A stretch of DNA of 64,000 nt from an uncultured Acidocella sp. (GCF_946222605.1 NZ_CAMIIE010000010.1:1-64000); one strand, 5' to 3'; counted from the first letter of the stretch, positions 34,565 to 44,179 are shown. Notes: a model not told the origin generated them from the letters alone. Program-made: numbers and translations.

Positions 34565-36666
34565 GCCTGGTCATCGATCTGCGCTGCCTGCAGGACCCAG
34601 CCTACCGGGAGCGGGGCATCGGCAATCATGCGCGCAATCTCATCCGCCATGCGCCGCCGGGCTGGGTGGGGGTGTATGATCCCGCCCTGCCGGCATTGCC
34701 GGAGGCGGCGGCGGCACGCGCCGGGCGGCTCTCGCCGCATGGCTACGTGCCCGGCGCCACGCTGTTCCTCAACCCCTCGCCCTTTACGCCCAACCAGGAA
34801 TTCTGTGCCCGGCTGCTGAGCGATGCGCGCGTGTACAAGGCCGTTTGCGTGTATGATTTCATCCCGTTCGATGCGCCGGAGCGTTATCTGCGCACGGCCG
34901 GGGCGCGGCTGGATTATTATGCCGCGCTGGCCTGGCTGCGGCGTTACGATCTTTATTTTCCCATCTCGGTGCCCACCGAGGCGCGGCTGCGTGAGCTGTT
35001 CGGCGCGGTGAACAGCGTGGTCACAGGCGTCGGGCTACCGCCTTTTCTGCAGGCGCTGGCGCCGGCGGTGCCGCGCCATGTGCTGATGGTGGGCGGGGAT
35101 GATCCGCGCAAGAACCCGGAGCTGCTGCTGCGCGCGATGGCCGCCCGGCCGGGGCTGAGCGAGACCGAGCTGGTGATCACCGGCGGCTATGACGAGCAAG
35201 AAGCCGCCCGGCTGCGCGCGATCCGCCCGGTGGAGCTGCCGGGGCGGGTGAGTGATGCCACGCTGGCCGGGCTCTATGCGCAAGCGCTGGCGGTGGTCAC
35301 GCCATCCAGGGCCGAAGGGTTTTCAATGCCGGTGGTGGAGGCGTGCCGGGTGGGCGTGCCCTCCCTGGCCTCGGACATTCCCGCGCACCGGGCGCTGTTG
35401 CCAGCGCACTTCCTGTTCGGGCCGGATGATGTGGAGGGGCTGGCCGCGCTGCTGGAAGAGACGCTGCGGGCCCGCGAGGCGGTGATCGCCGCGCAGGCGG
35501 GGCTGGCGGCGCCCTTTGCCGAAGCCGCGGTGGCGGCGAAGCTGTTTGCCGCCCTGCCCGCGCCCGTGCCGCCAATATCGCGGCGGCCGCGCATCGCCTT
35601 GCTCTCGCCCTTGCCGCCCACCCGCAGCGGCGTGGCGGACCATTCGGCGGCATTGCTCACCGCCTTGCGCAAGCTGGCGCGGGTGGAGGCGTTCTCCGGC
35701 CCCTATTCCCGGCTTGCGGTGCAGGATGGGGCCTATGACGCGGTGCTCTGCGTGCTCGGCAATGCGCCGCTGCATGAGGAGATCTATCAGCTCTGCCTGC
35801 GCTATGGCGCGGCCTGTCTGTGCCACGATGCGCGGCTGCTGGGGCTGGCCACCACCCACGGCCTCGCCCCCGCCGCCATGCTGGCCGGGGAGGAGCTGGG
35901 ACGGGTGGTGAGCGAGGACGAGATCGCCGTCTGGGCGGCCGATGAGAGCCAACGCGAGGCGAGTTTTCTGGGGAAGCTGGCACACGCGGCGCGGCCGCTG
36001 ATCTTCCACGCGCCGCAGCCGGTGCGGCTCTGCCAGGAGCGCTTCGGCGTGCGGGCGCATTGCCTGCCCTTCCCGATGATGCGCCCGCACGCGCCGATCA
36101 TGCCGGCAGAGCGCGATGCGGCGCGGGCGCGTCTGAGGATCGGCCCGGCGGAGCAGCTCATCGTCTCCTTCGGGTTTCTGGTGCCTGCGAAAGCCATCGG
36201 CGCGGCGCTGGCGGCTTTCGCTTTGCTGAAACGCGAGCGCCCGGCGGCGCGGCTGGTCTTTGTCGGGGAGGTGGCGATGGATGTCGCGCCGTTGCGGGAC
36301 GAGGCGGCTTCGTTGGGGGTGACGCTGGGCACCGGGTTTGTCACCCCGGAGACGTACCGGGCCTGGGCGGCGGCGGCGGATGCGGGGCTGCAACTGCGCA
36401 TCGGCCAGGCGGGCGGGGTCTCGGCGGCGTTGCAGGATGGCATCGGCGCCGGGCTGAACATGGTGGCGAGCCGGGATCTGGCGGAGACCATCGCGGCGCC
36501 GGATTATGTGCTGCGGGTGGCGGATGTGCCGGATGTGGCGGAGATCGCCGGGGCGCTGGCGCGGGCCTTAGTGGCGCCTAGGCCGGAAAAGGTGGTGAGG
36601 GCCGCTTACTTCGCCGCGCATGACATGGAGGCTTATGCGGAGCGGTTGCTGGAGATGATTCTCTGA
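34561..36666 (+). CDS. Two-domain GT4 glycosyltransferase fusion
   Basis: A 701-residue protein with two GT-B units in tandem. The first (about 1-340) has RGIGNHARNLI, HVLMVGGDDPRKNPELLLRA and PSRAEGFSMPVVEACRVGVPSLASD, the GT4 donor site. The second (about 345-701) starts with RIALLSPLPPTRSGVADHSA and has IVSFGFLVPAKAIGAALAAFALL, but its donor region (LRIGQAGGVSAALQDGIGAGLNMVAS) is divergent. A bifunctional enzyme, or one active and one binding unit, is plausible. The TTG at 34543 is a poorer start. It probably makes a surface polysaccharide; no pathway genes flank it. Confidence 0.85.
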   Translation: MSLVIDLRCLQDPAYRERGIGNHARNLIRHAPPGWVGVYDPALPALPEAAAARAGRLSPHGYVPGATLFLNPSPFTPNQEFCARLLSDARVYKAVCVYDFIPFDAPERYLRTAGARLDYYAALAWLRRYDLYFPISVPTEARLRELFGAVNSVVTGVGLPPFLQALAPAVPRHVLMVGGDDPRKNPELLLRAMAARPGLSETELVITGGYDEQEAARLRAIRPVELPGRVSDATLAGLYAQALAVVTPSRAEGFSMPVVEACRVGVPSLASDIPAHRALLPAHFLFGPDDVEGLAALLEETLRAREAVIAAQAGLAAPFAEAAVAAKLFAALPAPVPPISRRPRIALLSPLPPTRSGVADHSAALLTALRKLARVEAFSGPYSRLAVQDGAYDAVLCVLGNAPLHEEIYQLCLRYGAACLCHDARLLGLATTHGLAPAAMLAGEELGRVVSEDEIAVWAADESQREASFLGKLAHAARPLIFHAPQPVRLCQERFGVRAHCLPFPMMRPHAPIMPAERDAARARLRIGPAEQLIVSFGFLVPAKAIGAALAAFALLKRERPAARLVFVGEVAMDVAPLRDEAASLGVTLGTGFVTPETYRAWAAAADAGLQLRIGQAGGVSAALQDGIGAGLNMVASRDLAETIAAPDYVLRVADVPDVAEIAGALARALVAPRPEKVVRAAYFAAHDMEAYAERLLEMIL

Positions 36667-36755
36667 GGGGCTGAGGCGGCGTTTTGCTGCGGTGACCTAG
36701 CTTTGGTGTGGCTGCCCATTGAGGGATCACCATTCTTCGATCATTGCATTTTCCT

Positions 36756-36843
36756 CGTATTTTCCCTGTTCAGTCAAGGGGTTCACTCGCCTTCGGCGAC
36801 GCGCGCCGCAGGCGCGCGCCCTTGACTGAACAGGGAAAATACG
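36756..36843. repeat. 25-bp perfect inverted repeat with two internal hairpins
   Basis: Arm 36756-36780 (CGTATTTTCCCTG then TTCAGTCAAGGG) is perfectly complementary to 36819-36843. The 38-nt interior itself folds into TCGCC-TTC-GGCGA (36787-36799) and GCGCGCC-GCA-GGCGCGC (36801-36817). The result would be a three-way cloverleaf-like structure. It lies in the 248-bp gap between the GT4 fusion and the small coiled-coil gene, where no gene is seen. It may be a mobile palindromic element, a structured RNA or a bidirectional terminator. Confidence 0.8.
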
Positions 36844-36914
36844 GAGAGACTCGGGATCGAAACAATGGTTCGGTCTAATTTGGTCCGGGTCAGAATTGCC
36901 GGTTGCAGCTTTGT

Positions 36915-37130
36915 CTAGGCCGGTTCGCGATTGGCCAGGGCGATGGTGAGCAGCGCGCCCTCCATCTGTTTCGCCAGTTCGTTTTCCTTCGCCCGCAGCG
37001 CCGCCAGCTCCTCGCGCAGCAGCGCCTGTTCCGCCCTTATCGCCACCAGCTCCGCCGCCATGCGGTCCTGTGCCGCCGTCACATCGGCGGCCATGAACTG
37101 ACGCAGGCGCTTAAGCTGAGCCTTAAGCAT
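36915..37130 (-). CDS. Small coiled-coil protein, 71 aa
   Basis: A short protein that is almost wholly helical with heptad-like spacing (LKRLRQFM, LVAIRAEQALLREELAALRAKENELAKQM), probably a coiled coil. Its ATG lies inside the last codons of the transglutaminase/DUF2126 gene (overlap 37123-37130), which suggests translational coupling. The frame is open further upstream to 37301, but that part is shadow of the big gene. Function unknown; it may be a partner of the large protein. Confidence 0.55.
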   Translation of the reverse strand: MLKAQLKRLRQFMAADVTAAQDRMAAELVAIRAEQALLREELAALRAKENELAKQMEGALLTIALANREPA

Positions 37131-40100
37131 GGCGGCGCAGATCCAGGCAGCGCGGGAATTCCGGCCCCTCCACCGGCAGCGGCAGCGGTGCCGGCCCCGG
37201 CGTATGGCCAAAGGCCCAGAAGCGCGAGCGCCGCCTTGCCTCGGCCGCGTTGGAATTGATCGGGAAATCCTCATAAGAGCGCCCGCCCGGATGCACGGCA
37301 TGATGCGTCATCCCGCCGATCGAGCGGCCGGACCAAGTATCGTACACGTCGAAGACCAAAGGCGTCTGCACGCCGATGGTCGGGTGCAAGGCCGAGTACG
37401 GCGCCCAGGCCTTGAAACGCACCCCGGCGACATATTCGCCCTGTGTCTGGGTCCGCTGCATCGGCATCGCCGCACCATTGCAGGAGAGGATATAACGCTC
37501 ATCCACCCAGCCATTCACCTTCACCTGCAGGCGTTCGGCAGAGCTGTCCACGTAACGCGCGGTGCCGCCGCTGCTCTGCTCCTCGCCCAGCACGTGCCAG
37601 GGCTCCAGCGCGTGGCGCAGTTCAAGCTGCATGTCGCGCACGCTCACATCGCCCAGCTTGGGGAAGCGGAATTCCAGATGCGGAGCGAACCAGTCCGGAT
37701 CGAGCGGGAAGCCGAGCCCGGCCAGCTCTTCCAGCGCGTCCTTGAAATCCTGCTCGGCATAGTGGGGAAGCAGGAATTCATCATGCAGGCGCGTGCCCCA
37801 GCGGACCAGCCGGCGCTCATAAGGCCGCTCCCAGAAGGCGGCGACGGCGGAGCGCATCAGCAGAATCTGCGCCGCGGACATCTGCTCATGCGGCGGCATT
37901 TCGAAGGCGCGGAATTCCACCAGCCCGCGCCGGCCGGAGGAGCCGTCCGGCGAATACATTTTATCGATGCAGAATTCCGTGCGGTGGCCGTTGCCGGTCA
38001 TGTCGCAGAGAATGTTACGGAACAGCCGGTCCACCAGCCAAGGCGGGGTCTGGCTCTGGCTTCCGACCTGGCGGAAGGCGATTTCCAGCTCGTTGATGCT
38101 GTCCTCCCGCGCCTCGTCGATGCGCGGATGCTGCGAGGAGGGGCCGATGAACAGGCCAGAGAACAGGAAGCTGAGGCTGGGATGGTTATGCCAGAAGCCC
38201 AGCATGGATTTCAGCAGGTCCGGCCGGCGCAGGAAGGGGCTGTCGGTGGGGGATTTCGCGCCCATCACCACATGATTGCCGCCGCCCGTGCCGACATGCC
38301 GGCCATCCAGCATGAATTTCTCCGCCGCCAGCCCGACCTCGCGCGCAGCCTCATAAAGCTGGGCGTTGCGGGTGGTCAGCTCGGCCCAGCTGGTGGAGGC
38401 GGGGATGTTGGCCTCAATCACGCCCGGGTCAGGGGTGACGGAGAAATTCACCACGCGCTCATCCTCGGGCGGGAGATAGCCTTCCAGCACCACCTTGCGG
38501 CCGAACTCGGCGGCGGTGGCCTCGATGGCGGCGGTGAGTTCCAGCCAATCCTCGACGTCGTACAGCGGCGGGTAAAAGATGTGGAGCTTGCCATCGCGGG
38601 CTTCCACGCATAGGGCGGTGCGCACCACGCCCGGTTCCTCGCGCCCAACCACCGGCAGGCTCTGCGGCACGGGGCGGAAATTCTCGATCGCCCCCTGCCC
38701 TTCGGCGGCATTCGGCCGGTAGCGGGCGAACTGCAAGGCATCGCGGCGCGGCAGCGGGGCTTTCGGCGCGAACGGGTCGGCCTCGTACTCCTGCTCGATG
38801 CTCGCATCATCCGCCCAGGGCAGGCTGTCGAGCGGCAGGCGCAGGCCAATCGGGCTGTCGCCGGGGATCAGGAAGAGCAGATCATCCTTGAAGAACCAAT
38901 GGCCGGATTGCCAACGGCGCTGGCCGTCCATGATGACCCGGCGCAGCGGCAGCACGGAGCCGACATTCGAGGCCAGGCCTTGGCCAAACACTTTCGCCAG
39001 GCGCGCGCGCTCCAGCGGGTCGCGCAGCTTGGCATCCTCGGTGACGACATTCGCCGGCAGGCGTTTTTCGCGCCAGAGGTAATAATGGATGTCCTCATGG
39101 GCGGCGTTGACCAAAGCGGGGTCAACCTGCAGGCGCTCGGCCAGAGCGCGGGTGAAGAGCGCGGTATCCTCGGCATTGGCGTTGTCGATATCATCGTCCG
39201 AGGCGAGCAGAGACGGGTCCTTCCAGACCGGCTCGCCATCGGCGCGCCAATGGGCGTGGATGGCCCAGCGCGGCAGCTGCTCGCCGGGATAATGCTTGCC
39301 CATATTGTAGGTGAGTGCTGCACCTTTACCCCAGAGCGGGGTGAGCTTGCGGATCAGCCGACCGGCATAAGCGCGCTTGGTCGGGCCCAGCGCGTCGATA
39401 TTCCATTCCGCCCCTTCATGGTCCGTGGCGGAGACGAAGGTGGGCTCGCCGCCCATGGTCAGGCGCACATCGTTGCGCAGCAGCGCATGGTCGACGCGCG
39501 CGCCGCGGGCCAGAATATCCTGCCATTGCTTGTCGGTATAAGGCTTGGTGACGCGCGGGGTTTCCTTCACCCGCTTCACCTCCATATGGAAGTCGAATTC
39601 CGTCTCGGTGCCGTCCTCGGCGATGAAGCCGCCGGAGATGGGGGCGGCGGATTGCGGGGACGGGGTGGCGGCGAGCGGGATATGGCCCTCGCCGGTGAGC
39701 AGGCCGGAGGTGGCATCCAGCCCGACCCAGCCGGCACCGGGCAGATAAACCTCAGCCCAGGCATGCAGATCCGTGAAGTCGGCCTCCGGGCCGGCGGCGC
39801 CGCCATCGACGGGCTTCTGGTCGGCGGTGAGCTGGATCAGATAGCCGGAGACAAAGCGCGCGGCAAAGCCCAGATGGCGCAGCAGATTGACCAGCAGCCA
39901 GCCGGAATCCCGGCAGGAGCCTTTGCAAAGCGCCAGCGTTTCCTCTGGCGTGAAGACGCCGGGTTCCATGCGCACGACGTAGGAGATGCGCTCATTCACC
40001 ATGCGGTTGATCTCAACCAGCATGTCGGTGGTGCGCGGCTCCTGATCCTTGAATTTCGCCTTCACCTCGGCGATCAGCGCCGTCAGCAGCGGGCCGGGCT

Positions 40101-40464
40101 TGCTCAACAGCCGGAACGGCGCCAGCTCCTCGGCCAGCACGGGGTCATAGGCGAAGGGGAAGGTTTCCGCCTCCGGTTCGAGGAAGAAATCGAACGGGTT
40201 GATCGTCGCCATGTCGGCGACGAGATCGACGATCACCTCGAAGCTGGTGACGCGCTCGGGAAAGACGACGCGGGCGAGGAAATTGCCTTGCGGATCCTGC
40301 TGCCAGTTGAGGAAATGCGGCTTCGGCGCGATCCGCAGCGAATAGGAGATGATCGGGGTGCGGGCGTAAGGGGCAGGACGCAGCCGGATGGTCTGCGGCC
40401 CCAGCGACACCGGACGGTCGTATTTATAGGAGGTGCGATGAGTGATGGCGGCGTGGATCGACAT
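37123..40464 (-). CDS. Transglutaminase-like / DUF2126 giant protein
   Basis: A 1113-residue cytoplasmic protein with an N-terminal transglutaminase N-domain (1-85) and a transglutaminase/protease core with the triad C184 (GSCRDSGW), H234 (LHAWAEVY) and D250 (GLDATSG). A very long DUF2126 part follows, with FVSATDHEGAEWN, LDGRHVGTGGGNHVVMGAK and MFGFW-like segments. Alphaproteobacteria commonly carry it near an alpha-E and a circularly permuted ATP-grasp protein, which suggests peptide synthesis or modification; those partners are absent here. All three catalytic residues are present. No signal peptide. Confidence 0.9.
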   Translation of the reverse strand: MSIHAAITHRTSYKYDRPVSLGPQTIRLRPAPYARTPIISYSLRIAPKPHFLNWQQDPQGNFLARVVFPERVTSFEVIVDLVADMATINPFDFFLEPEAETFPFAYDPVLAEELAPFRLLSKPGPLLTALIAEVKAKFKDQEPRTTDMLVEINRMVNERISYVVRMEPGVFTPEETLALCKGSCRDSGWLLVNLLRHLGFAARFVSGYLIQLTADQKPVDGGAAGPEADFTDLHAWAEVYLPGAGWVGLDATSGLLTGEGHIPLAATPSPQSAAPISGGFIAEDGTETEFDFHMEVKRVKETPRVTKPYTDKQWQDILARGARVDHALLRNDVRLTMGGEPTFVSATDHEGAEWNIDALGPTKRAYAGRLIRKLTPLWGKGAALTYNMGKHYPGEQLPRWAIHAHWRADGEPVWKDPSLLASDDDIDNANAEDTALFTRALAERLQVDPALVNAAHEDIHYYLWREKRLPANVVTEDAKLRDPLERARLAKVFGQGLASNVGSVLPLRRVIMDGQRRWQSGHWFFKDDLLFLIPGDSPIGLRLPLDSLPWADDASIEQEYEADPFAPKAPLPRRDALQFARYRPNAAEGQGAIENFRPVPQSLPVVGREEPGVVRTALCVEARDGKLHIFYPPLYDVEDWLELTAAIEATAAEFGRKVVLEGYLPPEDERVVNFSVTPDPGVIEANIPASTSWAELTTRNAQLYEAAREVGLAAEKFMLDGRHVGTGGGNHVVMGAKSPTDSPFLRRPDLLKSMLGFWHNHPSLSFLFSGLFIGPSSQHPRIDEAREDSINELEIAFRQVGSQSQTPPWLVDRLFRNILCDMTGNGHRTEFCIDKMYSPDGSSGRRGLVEFRAFEMPPHEQMSAAQILLMRSAVAAFWERPYERRLVRWGTRLHDEFLLPHYAEQDFKDALEELAGLGFPLDPDWFAPHLEFRFPKLGDVSVRDMQLELRHALEPWHVLGEEQSSGGTARYVDSSAERLQVKVNGWVDERYILSCNGAAMPMQRTQTQGEYVAGVRFKAWAPYSALHPTIGVQTPLVFDVYDTWSGRSIGGMTHHAVHPGGRSYEDFPINSNAAEARRRSRFWAFGHTPGPAPLPLPVEGPEFPRCLDLRRHA

Positions 40465-40643
40465 GCAGGCTCCTTGGATACGCTTTCAGCCCAGCATGCG
40501 CAGGGCTGTTTCGCAACGCAATAGCAACCAGAGGGTAAAGCGCGCATGACAGTGGCGTGATTGTCAGCGGCCGGGCGGGGTGCGAACATGAAGCGGGCAG
40601 GCTGCTGTTTTTGGCGGCAAAAGACGCGTGGGGGCGCACGGGC

Positions 40644-41672
40644 ATGGGCGAGCGCAAGGCGGTGTTTTTCGCGGCGGATGCGGCCTATCTGCCTCTGGCC
40701 TGGGTGGCGGCACGGGATGTGGCGGCGCAAGCCGGGCGGGATTTCGATGTCTGCCTGCTGCTGCCCGAGGATGTCGCGGCCCCGCCGCCGCCGGGCGTGC
40801 GCGTGCTGCGGGTGCGTTTGCCGGAGGTGTTGGCGCATGTGGCGGGGCCGGCGCATATGTCGCCTTTCGCTTATGCCAGGCTGGCCGCCCCCGCTTTGTG
40901 GCTCAACGCGTATGACCGGCTGCTTTATCTGGATTCGGATATCAGGGTGAGCGGCGATCTCTCGCCTTTGTTCCGGCTGGAGATGGGCGAGGCGCTGGCG
41001 GCGATGGTGGAGGATTGCGGGCGCTATCTGGGGGCTGCCGGCGGGCGGGAGGATTGGGATGATTATCGGACCCGCACCGGCTTGCGGCTCGACGCCCCCT
41101 ATTTCAACAGCGGGGTGATTTTGATGAATGCGGCGCGCTGGCGGGCGGAGGGGTTGTGGGAGCAGGCGGCCTCGTTCATCGCGGCGCGGGGGGCGCAATT
41201 GCGGTTCATGGACCAGGATGCGCTGAATGTTCTGGGCGGGCGGATCCTGGAGCTTTCGCCGCGCTGGAATTTCTGCACGCATTATATGGGGCTGGGGCTG
41301 GAGGGTGTGGTGGCGCCACGGGTGCGGCATTATCTGAACGTGCTGAAACCGTGGCGGGACCCGGAATGGAGGATTTTGTACGGCAAAGCGGATGTGAAGG
41401 CGTTTGGCGCCGCGTTCGCGGAGTCACCCTGGCCGGGGTTTGTGCATAAGGGGCTGGTTTCGGCCCTGCCCTGGCGCAGACGGGCGGCGCTGGTGGCGGC
41501 AAGGGCGGCGCGGCATGTGCCGGAGGCGGCCCTGGCCGGGCATATGGAAAATTTCATCGGCCTGGCGCCAAGATTATGGCGGGATGTGCGCGCCGGCTTC
41601 GCCGAAGGCGCGGCGCGCTATGTGGATTTGAGTGCGGAAGAGGCCATTGCCTGGAAAACCGCACTGACTTGA
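40644..41672 (+). CDS. Glycosyltransferase family 8
   Basis: GT-A retaining transferase (342 aa) of the GT8/LgtC-GspA type. AVFFAADAAYLPLAWVAARD starts the fold, the metal-binding DSD is at residues 97-99 in LYLDSDIRVSGDL, and YFNSGVILMNAARWR and FMDQDALNVL complete the active site. The ATG at 40644 fits the usual GT8 N-terminus; upstream in-frame starts at 40557 lie in a long unrelated extension. It probably adds galactose or glucose to LPS. It is divergent from the large transglutaminase gene. Confidence 0.87.
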   Translation: MGERKAVFFAADAAYLPLAWVAARDVAAQAGRDFDVCLLLPEDVAAPPPPGVRVLRVRLPEVLAHVAGPAHMSPFAYARLAAPALWLNAYDRLLYLDSDIRVSGDLSPLFRLEMGEALAAMVEDCGRYLGAAGGREDWDDYRTRTGLRLDAPYFNSGVILMNAARWRAEGLWEQAASFIAARGAQLRFMDQDALNVLGGRILELSPRWNFCTHYMGLGLEGVVAPRVRHYLNVLKPWRDPEWRILYGKADVKAFGAAFAESPWPGFVHKGLVSALPWRRRAALVAARAARHVPEAALAGHMENFIGLAPRLWRDVRAGFAEGAARYVDLSAEEAIAWKTALT

Positions 41673-41677
41673 AGGCG

Positions 41678-41727
41678 CAAAAGTTTTTAGGGGGTCCAAG
41701 GGGGGATTTTTCCAAAAATCCCCCCTT
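41678..41727. terminator. Repeat family 3 copy B with bidirectional terminator hairpin
   Basis: CAAAAGTTTTTAGGGG (41678 on) is the family 3 edge. It is followed by AAGGGGGGATTTTT-CC-AAAAATCCCCCCTT (41698-41727), a perfect 14-bp stem that ends both the GT8 gene (plus) and tyrS (minus). Confidence 0.72.
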
Positions 41728-41733
41728 GAGGTC

Positions 41734-42969
41734 TTAGCCTTCCAATTTCACCAGCACGTGCTGTTTCTTGCCCACAGAGAGCTTCTGCTCTGGCTTGGGG
41801 GCGATCATCTGCGCCTCATCGCCGATGGTGACGTCATCCAGCTTGGCGCCGCCACCGCGAATGAGCCGCCGCGCCTCGCCATTGGAGGCGGCCAACCCGG
41901 CTTTCACCAGCAGCGCGAATGCCGGCAGGCCCGCGCCGAATTCGGCGGCGGTGAGGCTGATCGACGGCAGGCTGCCGGCGGCGACCCCTTCGGTGAAGAG
42001 CTTGCGGGCGGTCTCGGCGGCTTCTTCAGCGGCGGCACGGCCATGGGCCAGCGTGGTCGCCTCGGTGGCCAGGATGATCTTGGCGCTGTTGATCTCGGCA
42101 CCGCCCAGGGCTTCGAGGCGGGCGATTTCGTCGAGCGGGACGTCCGTGAACAGGCGCAGGAAGCGGCCGACATCGGCATCCTCGGTGTTGCGCCAGAATT
42201 GCCAGTAATTGTACGGGCTGAGCTTCTCCGCCGAGAGCCAGACCGCGCCCGCCGCGCTCTTGCCCATCTTCTGGCCCGACGCCGTGGTGATCAGCGGGGT
42301 GGTGAGGCCGAAGACGCTCTTCTGGTCGGTGCGGCGCACCAGCTCGATGCCAGAGACGATATTGCCCCATTGGTCGGAGCCGCCCATCTGCAGCACGACG
42401 TTGTTGCGGCGGTTGAGCTCGCGGAAATCGTAGCTCTGCAGGATGGAGTAGTTGAATTCCAGGAAGGTGAGGCCCTGCTCGCGGTCCAGCCGGCTCTTCA
42501 CGGAATCAAAGGAGAGCATGCGGTTGACGGAGAAATGCACCCCGACCTCGCGCAGCAGCCCGATATAAGAGAGCTTGTCCAGCCAGTCGGCATTATTCAC
42601 CAGAATGGCGTCGTTCGGGCCGTCACCGAAATTGATGAAGGCTTCCAGGTTTTTGCGGATGCCGATGAGGTTGGCGGCGATCTGCTCATCGCCCAGCAGC
42701 TGGCGGGCTTCCTCGCGGAAAGACGGATCGCCGATGCGGGTGGTGCCGCCGCCCATCAGTGCCACCGGGCGGTGGCCGTGGCGCTGGAACAGGCGCAGCA
42801 GCATGATCGGAATCATATGGCCGACATGCAGGCTGTCGGCGGTGAGGTCGAACCCGGCATAGCCGGCGATGGAACCGTTCGCGCAGGCCGCGTCGAGGGC
42901 TGCCTCGTCGGTGCATTGGAAGATGAAGCCGCGGGCTTTCGCCTCGGCCAGAAATGCGCTGTTCGCCAT
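41734..42969 (-). CDS. tyrS: Tyrosyl-tRNA synthetase
   Basis: Class I synthetase (411 aa) that charges tRNA-Tyr. The HIGH-like motif is LHVGHM, the tyrosine-binding region has YSILQSYDF and QMGGSDQWGNI, and the KMSKS-like motif is KMGKS. A C-terminal S4-type RNA-binding domain holds EARRLIRGGGAKLDD. Full length. The next gene upstream (GT87-like) ends 4 bp before its start, so the two may be co-transcribed. Confidence 0.97.
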   Translation of the reverse strand: MANSAFLAEAKARGFIFQCTDEAALDAACANGSIAGYAGFDLTADSLHVGHMIPIMLLRLFQRHGHRPVALMGGGTTRIGDPSFREEARQLLGDEQIAANLIGIRKNLEAFINFGDGPNDAILVNNADWLDKLSYIGLLREVGVHFSVNRMLSFDSVKSRLDREQGLTFLEFNYSILQSYDFRELNRRNNVVLQMGGSDQWGNIVSGIELVRRTDQKSVFGLTTPLITTASGQKMGKSAAGAVWLSAEKLSPYNYWQFWRNTEDADVGRFLRLFTDVPLDEIARLEALGGAEINSAKIILATEATTLAHGRAAAEEAAETARKLFTEGVAAGSLPSISLTAAEFGAGLPAFALLVKAGLAASNGEARRLIRGGGAKLDDVTIGDEAQMIAPKPEQKLSVGKKQHVLVKLEG

Positions 42970-42973
42970 GGTT

Positions 42974-44179
42974 CTACTCCTGTGCCGGGGCGGGTAGCAC
43001 AGGCGCAGGCCGGGGCAAAGCCGTGCGCCACAAGGCAGCGAGGACGATGAGCGGGGTCAGCTCATGCCTGGTGGCGATGGAGATGACCAGGCACAGGCTG
43101 GGCCAGAGAAAGAGCAGCGCGTCCAGGATGCCGATGCGCCAGTGACGGTTTTGCGCGGATTGGGCGAGGATCACGCCATAGGCGGTCATGTAACAGGTAT
43201 ATTCATATGGTACGGCGATGAGGTTGAGGCAGACGGCGGCGGCGCAAAGCTGCGCTGGGCGCCATTTCACCAGCAGCATGGCGGCAAATGCCGCCAGCGT
43301 AGCCACGATCTGAAGCCCCCCCGTAAGCCCGGTGCCAACGCCGAAACTACGCAACATCCAATAAACCGAGGCGCCCCAGCCTTGCTCACCTGCGGCATCG
43401 AAGGGTGCGCCCAGCAGCGCAACGCTCTGGGCTCGCCCTTGGACAAGATAAGCCCGCCAAGCCCCCTGACCAAAGCAGAGATAAGACAGCAGACAAAGCC
43501 CCAACCCCACCGCGCCGCACGCGGCAAACGCGCGCCAGCGACGCTGTCCCAACCATAGAACCGGCAAGATCAAGCCCAATTGCGGCTTGATGGCGAATAG
43601 CCCGGACAATGCGCCGCCCAGTACCGGGTAACGCTGTCCCAGGCGGATTGCGGCAAGCATCAATGCCCCGCCCAGCATGCCAAACTGCACGAGCTGATAA
43701 TCGATAAGTGCCGCCGGGCTGAGCAGCCCGATGGCGATGACCGCCCAGCCATAGCCGGCAAGACGCAGCAGCAACAATGAGGCGATGATGCAGAAACCGA
43801 TCCAGCTCAGCGCCGCGATCTCGAAGGGAAAATGCGAAAGCGGCGCCAGGACCAGCAAAGTCGGCGGCATGTAGAAGAAGGTCTGGTAGGGGAAATGCGG
43901 GATCAGCATCTGCCCCGCCGCGTCGATGAAACGAGGTGGCGAATAAAGAGTGGCGAACTCATGCGCCTGAGCCAGCTTACCGGCCGGCCAGAAGACGGAA
44001 AAATCGCATTCGGGCCGGTTGCAGGGGGCATCCAGCCCGATCGGTTTGCCGGCGAGATAACCCAGGCGCGGCGCCATATGCTGGGCGAAGGCGACAAGGA
44101 AAATGCCCCAAAAGCCGAGCAGGATGGCGATAGCGCCGAAGCGGTCGATGAAGCGCAGATAGGCGCGCAGGCGGGTCAT
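42974..44179 (-). CDS. GT87/DUF2029-like polytopic glycosyltransferase, copy 1
   Basis: Integral membrane protein (401 aa) with about 10 hydrophobic segments of the DUF2029/GT87 (GT-C) group, which use polyprenyl-phosphate sugars. After the first segment comes RPECDFSVFWPAGKL, which contains the acidic residue expected at the active site, then FPYQTFFYMPPTLL and KPQLGLILPVLWL. It is paralogous to the next gene (same 401-aa length, same motif order). Its start overlaps that gene's stop (ATGA). The substrate is not evident. Confidence 0.82.
   Translation of the reverse strand: MTRLRAYLRFIDRFGAIAILLGFWGIFLVAFAQHMAPRLGYLAGKPIGLDAPCNRPECDFSVFWPAGKLAQAHEFATLYSPPRFIDAAGQMLIPHFPYQTFFYMPPTLLVLAPLSHFPFEIAALSWIGFCIIASLLLLRLAGYGWAVIAIGLLSPAALIDYQLVQFGMLGGALMLAAIRLGQRYPVLGGALSGLFAIKPQLGLILPVLWLGQRRWRAFAACGAVGLGLCLLSYLCFGQGAWRAYLVQGRAQSVALLGAPFDAAGEQGWGASVYWMLRSFGVGTGLTGGLQIVATLAAFAAMLLVKWRPAQLCAAAVCLNLIAVPYEYTCYMTAYGVILAQSAQNRHWRIGILDALLFLWPSLCLVISIATRHELTPLIVLAALWRTALPRPAPVLPAPAQE

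Noticed and set aside
36667..36914. tRNA or integron attC-like site at the large inverted repeat
   Set aside because: No tRNA arms or anticodon loop, and no RYYYAAC/GTTRRRY core as in attC.
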